The notes under the pieces: model-generated
What the model saw: the letters and a program-made list of their open reading frames with translations, nothing else
What the model was told of the DNA's origin: nothing
Database searches by the model: none
Part shown: one piece after another, positions 24,012 through 36,284 of the stretch
Position numbering within the stretch: position 1 is the first letter of the stretch
Layout: the number at the start of each line of letters is the position of its first letter
Made by a program: the position numbers and the translations under genes
Source: Diabrotica undecimpunctata
Taxonomy: Eukaryota > Arthropoda > Insecta > Coleoptera > Chrysomelidae
Reading direction: 5' to 3'
Length of the DNA: 64,000 nucleotides
Assembly (NCBI RefSeq): GCF_040954645.1
Contig: NC_092810.1
Span: 77,170,160 to 77,234,159 of the forward strand

Positions 24012-25388
24012 TTACTGAACAAAATTTTGATTATTAGAATTGTCAGATTGTATCTGACCACTTGGATCTGATGTACTATGTCTTTCCCTACTATGACTTC
24101 TACTCACATTTTCTTGCCTTGTACGATTTCGTTCCCTGTCTTCGCAGCTCCTATTCCTTCGAACACAATTTACCTGTCTGTTATAGTTATGTCGCTCTAT
24201 ATTTCTTCTATTGTTAAAATCTTGTCTATTATTATTAGTACTGTTATTAAAATGTTGTCTATTATAACTAGTATTGTTATTACAATTCTGTCTATTTTGA
24301 TTACTGTTATTATTATTAAAATTTTGTAAATTATTACCATATCTATAATTATTGTTATATGATTGTCTATATTGTTGATTATCATTTTTATTATATTGAA
24401 AGTTATTATTGTTTTTTCTGTTGTTATTATTACTTGTCATATTGCCTCTTTGTATTCTTTGAATAAAATTAATAAAACTATCTATCGTTTGAATATTTTC
24501 TACAGTTACTGTTTGCACAACATCAGCATCAAAATGTCTAGATACATTTAAGACTGTTTCATCCTCTCTAAGTGGTGGTTCTAAATATTTTGCAACTGTT
24601 ATCAGTTTTAATGCATAATCTACCATATTTGATTTTAAATTGTGATTATACTTTCCAAAATATAGAATTTCTCTAAACTTGGCTTGCTCTAATTCACCCC
24701 AATAATAATTTAAAAATTTATTTTCAAATGTTTGAAAATTATCTAAATCATTTTCAATACTAGCAAACCAAGTTGCTGCATTGTCATTTAATGTCATTCT
24801 AATATAATCTTTAATATCATAAATATTATTAACTAATCTTAATTTATGTTTTAAACTGTTTATGTATACTCTAGGATGCAAATTTTTTATATTACCAGTG
24901 AATTTAATCCCAGTCTCATTTGTTAAATTTAAGTAAGGTCTCCCTATGTCTCTCATTTGTGAAATATCATCTATTCTCTGTTCCACATTTCTTATTTGAT
25001 TACTATTTATTTGGATATTTTTTTGTATATCGTCTAATTTTTCTTCTGCGTTTCTCCTGTCTTCGTTAATTTTTACTTCTAAGTTACATTTCTGCAACTC
25101 TATTTTCTGTTCTATATCTATCTTATTATCTTGAATAATCCTCTTTACTTCTGTCCTCTCATTGTCTATCCTTTTCTTGTAGTCATTCCGTATACTTTTT
25201 ATTTCATTTGCTACTTTTTTCTCTGCAGCTTCAAGTTTTTTATCCATTTGTTTTACAATTTTATTATTATTATCTTCTATTTTCTTTTCTAATTTTCTAT
25301 GATTCTCTTCCAATTTCTGTTCCATTTTTTTCATGTCTTCTTTGACTTCTTTTGAATTCTGTTCCATTTTTTGTTCTATCTTTTTCAT
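24012..25388 (-). CDS. Gypsy element D gag
   Basis: 458 residues. About residues 1-150 form a long charged coiled coil (repeats like KKMEQKLEENHRKLEKK). Residues about 165-310 resemble a retrotransposon capsid domain (HPRVYINSLKHKLRL, NDNAATWFASIENDLDNFQTF, FREILYFG). The C-terminal 130 residues are an Asn-rich tract (N-N-N, N-R-Q-N-F) followed by an Arg/Ser-rich basic tail, likely RNA-binding in place of zinc knuckles. It precedes pol in a different frame, as in Gypsy elements. The frame is intact here; the inverted partial copy at 59755-61131 has one nonsense codon. Confidence 0.8.
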   Translation of the reverse strand: MKKIEQKMEQNSKEVKEDMKKMEQKLEENHRKLEKKIEDNNNKIVKQMDKKLEAAEKKVANEIKSIRNDYKKRIDNERTEVKRIIQDNKIDIEQKIELQKCNLEVKINEDRRNAEEKLDDIQKNIQINSNQIRNVEQRIDDISQMRDIGRPYLNLTNETGIKFTGNIKNLHPRVYINSLKHKLRLVNNIYDIKDYIRMTLNDNAATWFASIENDLDNFQTFENKFLNYYWGELEQAKFREILYFGKYNHNLKSNMVDYALKLITVAKYLEPPLREDETVLNVSRHFDADVVQTVTVENIQTIDSFINFIQRIQRGNMTSNNNNRKNNNNFQYNKNDNQQYRQSYNNNYRYGNNLQNFNNNNSNQNRQNCNNNTSYNRQHFNNSTNNNRQDFNNRRNIERHNYNRQVNCVRRNRSCEDRERNRTRQENVSRSHSRERHSTSDPSGQIQSDNSNNQNFVQ

Positions 25389-25690
25389 TAATTCAAAGGT
25401 TCAAATCGCGACATAATATGAAATAATTCAACAGCAAGTAAAAGTACTTTTTTTTACCTATTTCTTTGTCGTCTTCTGAATCTTCATTTCCATTCGTTCC
25501 TATCTAAGCACATGTTATCCACAAGGTACTTCTTCATTTTTTATTCACTACTCTTTTTGCTATGGCTTTCGTCATTTTATTTATTCATATCGTTCTCACT
25601 CATAACACATATTGGGTAGTTTATTGTTTCATTAAACTTTTTCTGTTTATATCCGTATCATATAAGTTTTCTAGTTATTATAGCGTATAT
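25389..25690 (-). other. Leader of Gypsy element D, next to the insertion point of element P
   Basis: Untranslated DNA upstream of gag. It ends at the 6-bp duplication AGTGTA. Neither a primer-binding site nor a 5' LTR can be recognised here or right of element P, so D may have been 5' truncated before P arrived. Confidence 0.5.
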
Positions 25691-25696
25691 AGTGTA
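25691..25696. repeat. Left target-site duplication of element P (AGTGTA)
   Basis: AGTGTA abuts the element end AGTAAAATAG at 25697 and recurs at 62061-62066 directly after the opposite end CTATTTTACT. A 6-bp duplication is the size made by Polinton/Maverick integrases. Confidence 0.8.
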
Positions 25697-26660
25697 AGTA
25701 AAATAGCTAGGACAGTTCGAGCGCAAAAACGAAGATTTGGCGGAGGCGCCCCATGTTATTCTTATGGAGCGTAACCACCAAAATCTAAGGTCCATTCTGG
25801 GCATTTTTGGCTCTTTTCGAAGTGGAGGCTCGACCCCTCGTCGGATCGCGACGTATGAGGTGTCAAACGAACGGGAAGGGGACGGGGAACACGTAGAGGG
25901 AAAAAACAAAGATGGCGGCATAGTCAAAACGGCACTATAACGTATCTCCGGATCTATTGGTCCGATTGCAACGTATGAGGTGTCAAACGAACGGGAAGAA
26001 AACGGGTAACACGTAGAGAGAAAAAAACAAAGATGGTGGTATAGTCAAAACGGCACTATAACGTATCTCAGGGTCTATTGGTCTGATTGCAACGTATAAG
26101 GCGTCAAATGAAAGAGGAGGAGGTAACGAATACATTGAGATGAAAAACAAGCAACAAGATCAATGCCAAAATGGCACTATAACGTATCTCAGGGTCTATT
26201 GGTCCGATTGCAACGTATAAGGCGTCAAATGAAAGGGGAGGGGGTAACGAATACATTGAGATGAAAAACAAGCAACAAAATCAACGCCAAAATGGCACTA
26301 TAACGTATCTCGGGGTCTATTGGTCCGATTCCAACGTATGAAGCGTTAAACGAAAGGTGAGAGAATAATGTATACATCAAGATGAAAACATGAAACAAAA
26401 TCAATGCCAAAACGACACTATAACGTATCTCAGGGTCTATTGGTCCGATTGCAACGTATAAAGCGTCAAATGAAAGAGGAGGGGGTAACGAATACATTGA
26501 GATGAAAAACAAGCAACAAAATCAATGCCAAAATGGCACTATAACGTATCTCAGGATCTATTAACCCGATTACTACGTATGAGGTATCAAATGAATATAA
26601 CGTACAGCAGCGGCTATCGCTGGAAATAAAACGAATAGGAACGTTTACCATTCTTTCACT
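25697..26660. repeat. Left terminal inverted repeat with 121-bp minisatellite
   Basis: After about 240 bp of unique end sequence, ATAACGTATCTC recurs at 25937, 26058, 26179, 26300, 26420 and 26541, a period of 121 (once 120) bp. The units differ by 5-15 per cent, the outermost being most distinct. The same array in reverse complement forms the right end at about 58480-59445, with a partial second copy at 61482-62060. Confidence 0.9.
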
Positions 26661-27730
26661 ATGACCAAACCAACATTCATCCACTCTATAATCTTCACAG
26701 TAACGCATGAAAAGTAACGAGCTGCATACTATATTTTTTACATACTACATAAAAATGTTAGCAAGGACAATCAAGCAATAAGTAATGCTTAAATGTAATA
26801 AGTAATGGGTAAATGTAATAAGTAATAAACTGCTGTTAGTATCTAAGAAAAGGAATGATAGTAAGTTAATGAATATAAAGCCATGTATAAAAATGATTAA
26901 AAGCATGCCATGAAAGGAACGTAGTCAATTCGGTTCAAACAAACATTTGTTGAAAAACAAAAATTTATTCTTAACGGCAGTCACCAACGTGAAGGTACGA
27001 CTACACGACCGCCGGGAGAGGTTATGTTAGTATGGGACAAACAGTTAGTATGAATGAAGTCATTTACATAATATGATAATTTATTTAATAATTATACTTA
27101 ACTTATTAAGATCAGCTCATAATTTAACATGGTTTAGAAGACATCTTTTATTGATGGACATCTTTTATGTTAAGACATCGACACTTTGGTGTAAATTCAT
27201 TAGTTACTATGTTGTATAGCGTTCAAATCAATTATTGGGGACTAATAACTCTAGGTTATCTTTAAAAATAGGAAATTCTCCGACTCCTGTTTTGGGACAG
27301 GCTATCGAAAAACAAACTTAAAACTAAATCGAAGAAAGCCGTTAAGTTATCGATTGTCTTAGGAGGCTGCACGAACACATAGCTCTGGAGTTAACCAGAA
27401 CGGTTCATTAATTTGCCAGCGGTCCATGATATCTTTTTAGTGGTCATATCTAAACATCTTTTTTAAATGCGCTAATCTTAAGTATCGTGATTTGGAAATA
27501 ATATTTAGAAAATTAAGATCTATTACAATTATCATATAATATAAAAAACGAAAAGCGAAATGAAATGGTGAAATAATGACTAATAAATTCTGAATCAGAT
27601 ATATTTTAAGTTGTAATAAATAAACCACGTTATAAAAACGACAATATACAATTTGCATCCATCTTAAAGTCAATCATCAAGGATAAATGTTAAAATATGA
27701 CTATTGATATATTAGATATATTACTTTGCG
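26661..27730. other. Left-arm spacer between terminal repeat and PolB
   Basis: AT-rich, mirrored at 57412-58480. Small frames here (for example at 27437-27673) recur in the other arm only because the DNA is duplicated. No domain is recognised. Confidence 0.6.
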
Positions 27731-30700
27731 TTAATCAACATCCATCTTAGAATCAATTAAATAATGGCCCCACGGAAGTGTATCATATGACTCCGGAAGG
27801 TGATGTCTTTTATCATCATTGGGGCTTAGCGCAATCTTGCTTTGTGTTATGGTATAAACATGGTGCTTATCTGAGCGTATTAGATTCTGTGAAGCATACA
27901 CCTTTTTTAAGTTATCCAAACACTCTACATAGTCCTCAAACGTAATTTTCGTGTTCACCACAGATTTCTTTACCCCCTTCGCCTTCTTTGTTAACCTAAA
28001 ATTTTTAATAATTACTTCAATTTCTTCATCCTCATATTCTTCATCTTTCAACTTTTTATGTTTTTCTTTTAGCTCATCTTCAGTGGCAGCTACTTTTGTT
28101 GTATACAATTTAGATCGGAGACCGGAGTCAGTCATAATGCGACCTTTATTCTCATCTTTCATCATGCCCAACACCTTCTTGTTAACCTGAGGGATACCAT
28201 AAATATTGTCTTTACGATAGTCTGAGGTATCAAAATATTTGTAGCAATCTTCTTTCATAGCCTCATATGGGTCTTGTTCACGTATTTCCACGATTACACT
28301 ATCGGTATCAGTATAGCAAGTTGTAAAGTTTTCTCCGAACCTGCCAGCTAAGTATCCATACTGAAAATCATAGATTGTTGTTTTAGCCAAGTCTAAAATA
28401 CTCATTCCGATATAGATTGGTTTATCTAACCATATTTCAGCTCTACGCATCTCAACAGCTACCAAGTTTTCACTAAAAATCGTTGCATTCTTAAACAATG
28501 GGCTACTTATTCTAGCTTCAGCTCCGTAACGACCCTCCCACAAAGTAAGCAACTTTATATCAACGCGCTTGCGCACTGATTCCATAGTCTTCCCGAACAC
28601 TGCATTATTCATAAGCTTAAAAAGATCCTTTTCAAACTCATTGTTCGCTGCCTTCCGGAGATTTGTATTAAGATCGATGTATGACTTTAACCATGGAGCC
28701 TGTTTGAATTTCAATACTCTATGTATCTTTTTCAGGATCAATCCATTTGCAAGCGCCTGTTGTAGTGCTCTATAATGTATTACATATCTTTCTTTATCCT
28801 GTAGGGTAGCCATTAATTTAGTCTGCTCTCGCGGACGTGTAGGAGGAAGCATATTCTTAGAATTTAAAGACTCAGGACAAAACGGGATATCTTTATGACG
28901 ATCATGAAGATGTTGAGGGTACGCCAGATCAACCTCGAGAATGTACCCTTCAGAAGCATCGTCAGCAATGGAAAGGACATCAATATTGGCATCGACCCAC
29001 TCGAAACCCCCATATGGAAGATATTGAGACATGGCCCAACCATACTGATTATTAACATCAAAATACATAAGGAACGTTTTTGGTTTAGATGGGTCATAGT
29101 TGTTGATGTATGGATTGTTAGCTTTCACACGTCTTTTAGAGCAAACTTGACTAAGACCACCACGAATACCACGTTCAACAAACAAATGCATGTCAGGATC
29201 GGTTAAAAGCTCCAGTTCTTGACCTGTATATTTAAGCATTGCATCCCACGTAAAACCAGGTAAAGTATAATAGTGAGCAGGGTCAAGATTATAAGTTCGA
29301 AGAGAGCTGGATCGGAATCGCTCAAAGATATCTGCAAGAAGAAGAATGTCAGTTTTCATATATAAATCGACATAATCCCCGAGAGTTGCACAATTGAATG
29401 ACGACCAGACTTCTTGAGCGCGACGATAATGTCGACGAGGACATGGCTTATCTTCAAGTTTATTGTAAAAAGACTCAATAGGAGGCAAAGAAGTCTCACA
29501 GAATTTTTTAAATGAATCTATATAATCATATGGCATGATACCTTTTTTAGTTAGAAGATGGAAATTCTCCTCAGGAAGCGAAGTATATTGGGACTTGAGA
29601 TTAGGAAACTCGGGGAGGTACTAAGCTAATTTATCAAGAGAATAAGACATAAATCGATAACTATCAATAAAACGGAATTTAATTCGAGCATCATCAATAT
29701 GTTTTGTAAAAGAAATGTATTTTTCCTTAGTAATAGGAAGAAGATCTACGGGACCTTTGATGTGTGTAGCAATATCGTTAATAATAAAATGTGCGTCATA
29801 TCCGGAGAGATTATGAAATATTATTGGAATTGTATGAACATCTTTGTAATTAATGTTACACCCTTCGTGAGCTGCACCTCTATAATTATTGTCAGGAATA
29901 AAGTGATCATGGTCTCGCACTTTCTTATCATTGGGGGAAAAGCGCTGCTCACAGATATGGCAATGAGTGGCTGCATGGAAATCGCTCTCTTGCTGAGTTG
30001 TCATATTTATATCATATGGGCACATAAACACCGTAGAAACATCCTCAGCAAGCTGATTAAGTTTATCTGCGAACCATTTCATGCAATCCTTTCCTCGATA
30101 TGAGTCATAAAACGACAAAGTGTCATCATACGAGCATTTAAAGAAATAACCAACTGCTACAGGAATATGCTCTTGAGGTTTTTTAGGATCTCCTGTACGT
30201 TTCAAAGCACTCTCGAGATCCGCGTACACGGCGAAGGGGGCTTTAATCTTATTACGAAAATTCTTAAATTTCAACATTTTATGACTTTCGTCGGGCATTT
30301 TAATGGCTGTTTCATTAATTCTTATACAATCTACCATATGAGCTTCAAGCTGTTTTGACGATGAAAACGGTTGTAGGCATCTATCACATATAAGATCTGA
30401 TCGGCCGCTGCAGCATGCCTTATGAATATTCAACTTTTCTTGTGATCGAAAGTAATGGAGGCAGGCATCGCAGAAATATTTGGCTCCATCACGTTTGCTA
30501 AGCTGCTTGGAGAGGAGGCGGGACAGGCTTTTTATCCAAACGTAATGGTATCTAATAGGACCTTCGGTATCATCATATTTATCTTGAATTAAAAGCAAAT
30601 TCACATGTTTATCCTTCTTGTTTTTAGTTAGAAATGTAGGGAGGGTCGTAAAATCTCCTTTGTCTTTTTTCAAAACGTATACATTAATTGAAATGTCATT

Positions 30701-31615
30701 CTGTTTTTCAAAATTAGGAATCTGCCTCATCGTCATTGGCCACTGTATTCCCTTCAACTTCAACACTTGCGAGTAGTGCGGATATTTAGACACTCTTTGA
30801 GGATCTTTATCAATAGGATTCAACGCTGATATGACAGACCACGCAAAGCATGCCTCATCATCATTTTTGACGTTAACGCATGCTTCCTTTCTCTTTATTT
30901 GAGGAGGAAGTTCAATATAAGAGGAACCAAGTTGTGGTGTGTATTTGTTAATGTTTACCCCCAGGTTAACAACAGCCTTTAGTGCCCAGCCACTATCTCT
31001 CTCTTGGAATTCCTCTAGCTTTTTGCTGAGGGGTTCAGACACATGGTTTTCAAACCATTCGTCAAGATTTGTGTCTTTGTATATTGGAGAGTTTGATGTG
31101 GTAAAATATTTAGTGTCTTTTAGGATTTTCTCTCCGCTAGCTATCTCGAATTCTCCCCCAAAAGCAGTATTAACTTTAACTACCTCATCCTTCTTTAGCG
31201 CGTTTTGAATCCTACGTTTGAATAGCGCCTTGCAATCTACTAGGAAACTGCTGGGGTCTTTGTGTTTGAGGTTTGAGATGACTCCAGTTCGAATTCTTGA
31301 GTTGAACGCTGATAAGGAATCATCCCATTGTACTCTATGCTTAGCAGTCTCCTTCATAGGTGTAAGTCCAGCCCCCTTCTTTTGTTCGGCCTTCAGATGG
31401 TTTCTCAACGTTTTCACATGTCTCATCTGAGCTTCTAAATGCTGCTTCTCACCCATCGTCTTGGCATATCTCATCGAATTTCGTATCTTTTTACACGCTT
31501 TCCTACACTCAGTCAGCCCTTTCTTAACATTATCTTCCTGATAATCATTTCTAATCAACCCCAAGATGGACGCAATTAGCTGAATAAGTTTAGCTATCAT
31601 GTTTAAACAAAACAA
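27731..31615 (-). pseudogene. Protein-primed family B DNA polymerase, left arm, one nonsense codon
   Basis: Total frame of 1294 sense codons apart from TAG at 29621-29623, where the right arm has TCG. Domain order is as described for the right-arm copy at 53524-57411: N-terminal module, two C2H2 fingers, 3'-5' exonuclease with an inserted HNH-type finger, then palm motifs A, B and C. At the position where the right copy is broken (54553-54555) this copy has a sense codon (CAA). It also lacks one codon relative to the right copy near GLRSKLY. It reads outward from the centre of the palindrome. Confidence 0.9.
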
Positions 31616-31802
31616 GCAAATATTTAAAAAATAGATTAAGAAATAAAATTTTTTCCAAAAAACGGTATATCAAAAAAGTCAAAATATTCAAAGAAATCAA
31701 AATTTTCAAAATTTATCACTCACCAGAGCACAGATTTAAACTCACCAAAGCACACGTCTGTACGCTAGGAATATCTGAAACAGAATGAAGAAAATACCAT
31801 AA
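31616..31802 (-). other. PolB upstream region, left arm
   Basis: Mirror of 53337-53523. It holds a tandem pair of splice-donor-like GTGAGT motifs and an acceptor-like TTCTGTTTCAG on the minus strand. Confidence 0.4.
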
Positions 31803-31806
31803 TGCA

Positions 31807-32229
31807 TGTCGTATCGGAACTAGGAACTATGTGGAATTTATATAGTTACTAGTTGTTATCCAACATTGCACAATGTTACGCAACATTGCGCAATGTTAGT
31901 CCGAACGCTCTTTGTTTGGATCTCGTCTTGAAAAAGACAAGATCTGTTGTTTGTTCTTATAGGACGAAGAAATAAAACAACAATATTTGGTAAAAAAAAC
32001 TCAGCCACAGAGTCTTTAGAAAATACGCAGAGCCCCTAGAGCAAAGTGCTCTAGGAGCGCCCGTAAAGGGCTAGAGAACGACTGACTCGAGATCCGAAAT
32101 GTCCCATATTTAAAGGTGTTTTAACTTTTATATGAGATTTTCGGATCTCTCGTCCAATCAAATTTAATTAAAGCTCCAGAAGGAAGGGCGATGCGCATCA
32201 GGGTGCGTATAAGTTGCACCAGGATGACA
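31807..32229 (-). repeat. 3' LTR of element C
   Basis: Begins and ends TGTC...GACA. It contains hairpins AACATTGC-CAATGTT-type at 31862-31877 and 31882-31897 and CCTAGAGC/GCTCTAGG at 32035-32055. Minus-strand TATAAAAG lies at 32125-32132. Confidence 0.92.
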
Positions 32230-32938
32230 TCCCCCCCGCTTTGGAGACTCGGAGGCTGATAAAAAAAACTGATTTTATTAAAAACATTTCAAAAACATAC
32301 AGATACTAATTGAAACATAAAAGTAAAAAAAATGTTTACAAAAACATATAGATACTAATTGAAACACAAAGCAGAAATTGTTTAAATTTACATTACTTAC
32401 AGTTTCTAACAACTACACCGCACTACACTCGCGTAGCACGCACTTACACTCGCGTAGCGCGCACTTGCACTGCACAAAAACACTCACAGGCGGTGGTCGG
32501 TGTCGTGGACAGCATCTGCAGGTCCATCCTCGACGACGTGCTCCTCTACGGCGGCTTCGTCCCCTCTAGCTCTACATTTCCCATCTGCATGTCGCCGGTG
32601 TGTCGTAGGCGAGTTTACCTGAGCCTCCGTGGTGCTCTGGACCACATAATGGTAGGGCAGGCAGTGACTGGCTACTGCGGAGACATCCATTGCATCAGGT
32701 ACTTAGCATCAAGTAGGCTGGCTCGTCGGAGATGTGGCACATCGACGGTTTCAGGGCTGCAGAAGGTGGATATCGGCATGTTAGTTTGGTGTACTAACAT
32801 CCGATGCTTCTCCCCGCTGTTTTCTTGAGTGGTTTTGATGCAGACCTCGTGTTAGAACTTTTGCGATTTTCGATCGCGGAGCATGAGAACTCTGACATCT
32901 CGGAGTCGTGGTAGAGTTCGTTAAAAGGTTGGGCGCCA
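32230..32938 (-). other. Internal region of element C
   Basis: 709 bp from primer site to purine tract. A minus-strand ATG overlapping the LTR end and primer site opens a 51-codon frame, and 32484-32690 is open on the same strand; neither resembles gag or pol. Probably noncoding packaging/leader sequence. Confidence 0.6.
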
Positions 32939-33361
32939 TGTCGTATCGGAACTAGGAACTATGTGGAATTTATATAGTTACTAGTTGTTATCCAACATTG
33001 CACAATGTTACGCAACATTGCGCAATGTTAGTCCGAACGCTCTTTGTTTGGATCTCGTCTTGAAAAAGACAAGATCTGTTGTTTGTTCTTATAGGACGAA
33101 GAAATAAAACAACAATATTTGGTAAAAAAAACTCAGCCACAGAGTCTTTAGAAAATACGCAGAGCCCCTAGAGCAAAGTGCTCTAGGAGCGCCCGTAAAG
33201 GGCTAGAGAACGACTGACTCGAGATCCGAAATGTCCCATATTTAAAGGTGTTTTAACTTTTATATGAGATTTTCGGATCTCTCGTCCAATCAAATTTAAT
33301 TAAAGCTCCAGAAGGAAGGGCGATGCGCATCAGGGTGCGTATAAGTTGCACCAGGATGACA
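32939..33361 (-). repeat. 5' LTR of element C
   Basis: Same length as the left LTR with no difference seen by eye. TATAAAAG on the minus strand at 33257-33264. Confidence 0.92.
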
Positions 33362-36001
33362 TGCAGGGTATAAGGTAAACTTTAGTCGGACGGAAAACTG
33401 AATGGTATTATAAAAGGCTCCTCAAATGCACAATGCCAATACAAGTACAATAAATACCTACACAATAAGCATAATATACAGGCTTTCCATTTTAAGTTTG
33501 TTTAAAAGAGAAGGGCATAGCATAACATATTAATCAGGTAGTTGTCAACAATAGCCGTAGATATCGTCACCAAAGAAAATTTAGATATGAACATCTGAAA
33601 ATCATGATTACCTCACGTGTTCAGCACTAAGAATCTCGATAACTTTGAATAATACCATCAAGTTCCCACTCCTCGGATAACAGTCAAAAATCTTGACTAC
33701 CCCAGCACTTTTAGCACAAACATACTTGATAACTGCTATAATACCATCAAGTTCTCACGTTTTATCAGTAAATCATGGCCCGATTCTAAAGAAAATGTCA
33801 GTATCAGTATGCTAGAAGACCAGTACAGTGTGAAATTTATGTTAAAACACAAAAGACGCTCAATACTGAGTGTTTACAGAGGATAATATAGAAAAAATAA
33901 CAAAAACAGAGATCGTCGGAAATAAGCAGAATCTCAATAAAAAAGTATTCATAACTAAAATAGTTATGATTGTTAGAAACGTATAAAGTATAAATGTCAC
34001 CTAAATTACTGGCTAATAGTATAAAATATAAAAATTAGATTCAACACACTTATTCTTACGTGATAAGCCCTAATACTATCTCTAAACTATATAAATTTAA
34101 ACAAAAGACGCAAGAATAGTAGAAAAATATTTCTATTCGCAACTAAACACATATTTTTAAAGGAAATCTGAACACACAACTACTAAAACAGCAATAATTG
34201 TAACTAAAAAAAGATCTAATTAAAAAATAAAAAGGCCAGATTCTAAAGAATTTTAAAAATGACAGTATCAGTATGCTAGTAGACCAGTACAGAGGATAAT
34301 ATAGAAAAAAAAATAACAAAAACAGAGCTCGTTGGAAATAACCAGAATCATAATAAAAAAAGTATTCAAAACTAAAATAGTTATGATTATAAGAAACGTA
34401 TAAAGTATAAATGTCACCTAAATTACTGGATAACCGTGATAAGCCCTATTACTAACTCTAAGCTTTATAAATTTAAACAAAAGAAGCAAGAATAGTAGAA
34501 AAATAATTCTATTCTCAACTAAACGCATGCTTTTAAAGGAAATCCGAACACACAACTACTAAAAATTCAATAATTATAATTAAAAAAAGATCTAATTAAT
34601 AAATAAAAAACAATAAAACAAATAATATTCTCTAAAATAAATATAAACTCACCAAGGTTTAATAAAAACTTACACACTGAATACACAAAAATTTAAACGT
34701 TGTTTATCCATCCGCAGTAAAACTAAAACTGATTTTAAAATATATTTTACTAGCGTGTGCAGGCTCGATTAACCTTGTATCTATTTATAAAATTGCATAT
34801 GTTTCCTGCGACAGGGAAACGCCACCGTGAGAAATGATTAAAGGATGCAGATGCATCCGGTGACGTCAGAGTTCCCGTTAGCATATTTTATGATATAGTT
34901 AGATTTCCAAGTTTTATTATATACGAGGTTAGTCACAAATTACTCATAAAATATAATTGCTAGAATTTAGAAGTTAAAGCATGAGATTGATCAAAAATTA
35001 TTCTCTTTGCTAGTCATTCGTCTTCTTATCTTTCCAAGTTTAATTATCTACGAGGGTAGTCACAAATTACTCATTAAATATAATTGATAAAGTTCACGTC
35101 ACGTATCACACGTCACGTTACGTGGGACACGCGTTCACGTCACGTTTCACGTGCGTCACGTCTTCACGTCACGTTACGTGCGCCACGGGTTCACGTCCGT
35201 AAAAGACAAGCTGAGACTTAAAAGTCCATTTACAGGAAAACATAACCAATGTTATAGCTTTAGCAATCTCCACAGGAAAATGGACCGGCTATTTGTTAAA
35301 TGAATATGTAGAATGATAATTGTAATTTGGTGAAAATCAACATTTGTAATTATTATAAGTAGAAAATAAAAACTCTAAAAAATATACATTGTTTGCATCT
35401 ATACCATTGTCTATGATTATTTAACCATGACATAGGTCTTTTGGTACACATTTGCCGTAGCTATCCGTGTTCTCATTGTCAGCCTGAACATCATCTGAGA
35501 CTATCAGAGTACTATCCGAACACCATCAGAGGCTATCTGACCACTATCTGAATACTATCAGATACTATCTGACAACTATCAGAACACCATCAGAGACGTT
35601 AGGTTAGCTCGAATGTCAGATCAAACATCACGTTTTATATCGTTAGGTCTACGTCAGATCACGTTAGGTTAGGTTAGGAGTTCGTTAGGTCACGTTTTAC
35701 GACCCTTGGATCGATTTTGACGTTTGAGATGTCATACAATCACGTATGTCATTGTGGTAACGTCCACTGATAGACATGAGCCTGTTACGTTCGCTGCTAG
35801 ACATAGGCCTCCAGCAAAAATGACATAATGCCACATCTTCACAGTTATTGGATCGATTTCATGCATCACGTTTTACGTCACATGCGTCACGTTTCACGTC
35901 AAATTTCACGCTTTCGGCGACATTTTTGTCACATGTCACGTTTTGCAATAATACACTAGGTTAGACCAGAACGCGACGTTCACAATAGGTTAAGTTAGAT
36001 C
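33362..36001. repeat. Left arm of the central inverted repeat of element P
   Basis: About 2.64 kb complementary to 36285-38924. It contains a diverged direct duplication of about 400 bp (about 33783-34230 and 34232-34620) and, nearer the centre, dense CACGT/CGTGAC-type motifs (35095-35200, 35860-35960). No gene is seen. Before the LTR insertions the flanking AATGCAGGG joined it directly to the PolB upstream region. Confidence 0.9.
34781..34789 (-). promoter_or_regulatory. Candidate TATA box for the left PolB gene
   Basis: Minus-strand TATAAATAG, the mirror of 37497-37505, facing the left PolB gene. Confidence 0.4.
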
Positions 36002-36284
36002 GTAGGTTAGGTCGTGCCGCGAAGCGACCCACCTAACCTAATAAATTAATCATCGCTCAACCATCGCTAACTTTACTCAAGAGACGAAAAGACGCTTTAC
36101 TCCCATGTTATCCATATGTAAGGTGTGACGTGTTGACTTTAAAACGTGACGTTTTTGATGTGATTCGTGACGTTTTGATGTGACGCGTGATGTCTTCACG
36201 TAAAAATGTACCGTTTATACTTTAATTTCTAAAAGTATTTTACGTAACATTTATGGCTCTAACCTAACATACGTGGCATTTCTG
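36002..36284. other. Unique 283-bp loop at the centre of the palindrome
   Basis: The only part of element P without a mirror copy. It carries short runs such as GTAGGTTAGGTC and TGACGTGTTGAC and repeated GTGACG motifs, but no gene. It defines the symmetry centre near 36143. Confidence 0.8.

Larger units (their letters stand above)
31803..33365 (-). mobile_element. LTR element C, non-autonomous, TSD TGCA
   Basis: Two direct LTRs of 423 bp, 31807-32229 and 32939-33361, appear identical and enclose only 709 bp. Minus orientation is shown by the primer-binding site TGGCGCCCAAC at 32928-32938 next to the right LTR and a purine tract complementary to CCCCCCCGCTTTGG next to the left LTR. TGCA is duplicated at 31803-31806 and 33362-33365. 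No gag or pol domain remains, so it depends on a relative's proteins, presumably one using the same primer site as A and B. Identical LTRs imply recent insertion. Confidence 0.9.

Noticed and set aside
25937..26660. CRISPR array
   Set aside because: Long 121-bp units without alternating short repeats and unique spacers, in an insect genome.
26225..26708. Small conserved-looking peptides in the minisatellite (also at 58434-58917 and 61462-61653)
   Set aside because: The 121-bp period is not a multiple of three and the peptides recur only through DNA repetition.
27437..27673. Small frame mirrored at 57469-57705 as a conserved second gene of element P
   Set aside because: Mirror conservation is expected from the duplicated arms and gives no independent support.
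35664..35678. Three TTAGG units resembling insect telomere repeat
   Set aside because: Only three copies inside a region rich in TTAGGT-like words; not evidence for a telomere or telomeric element.
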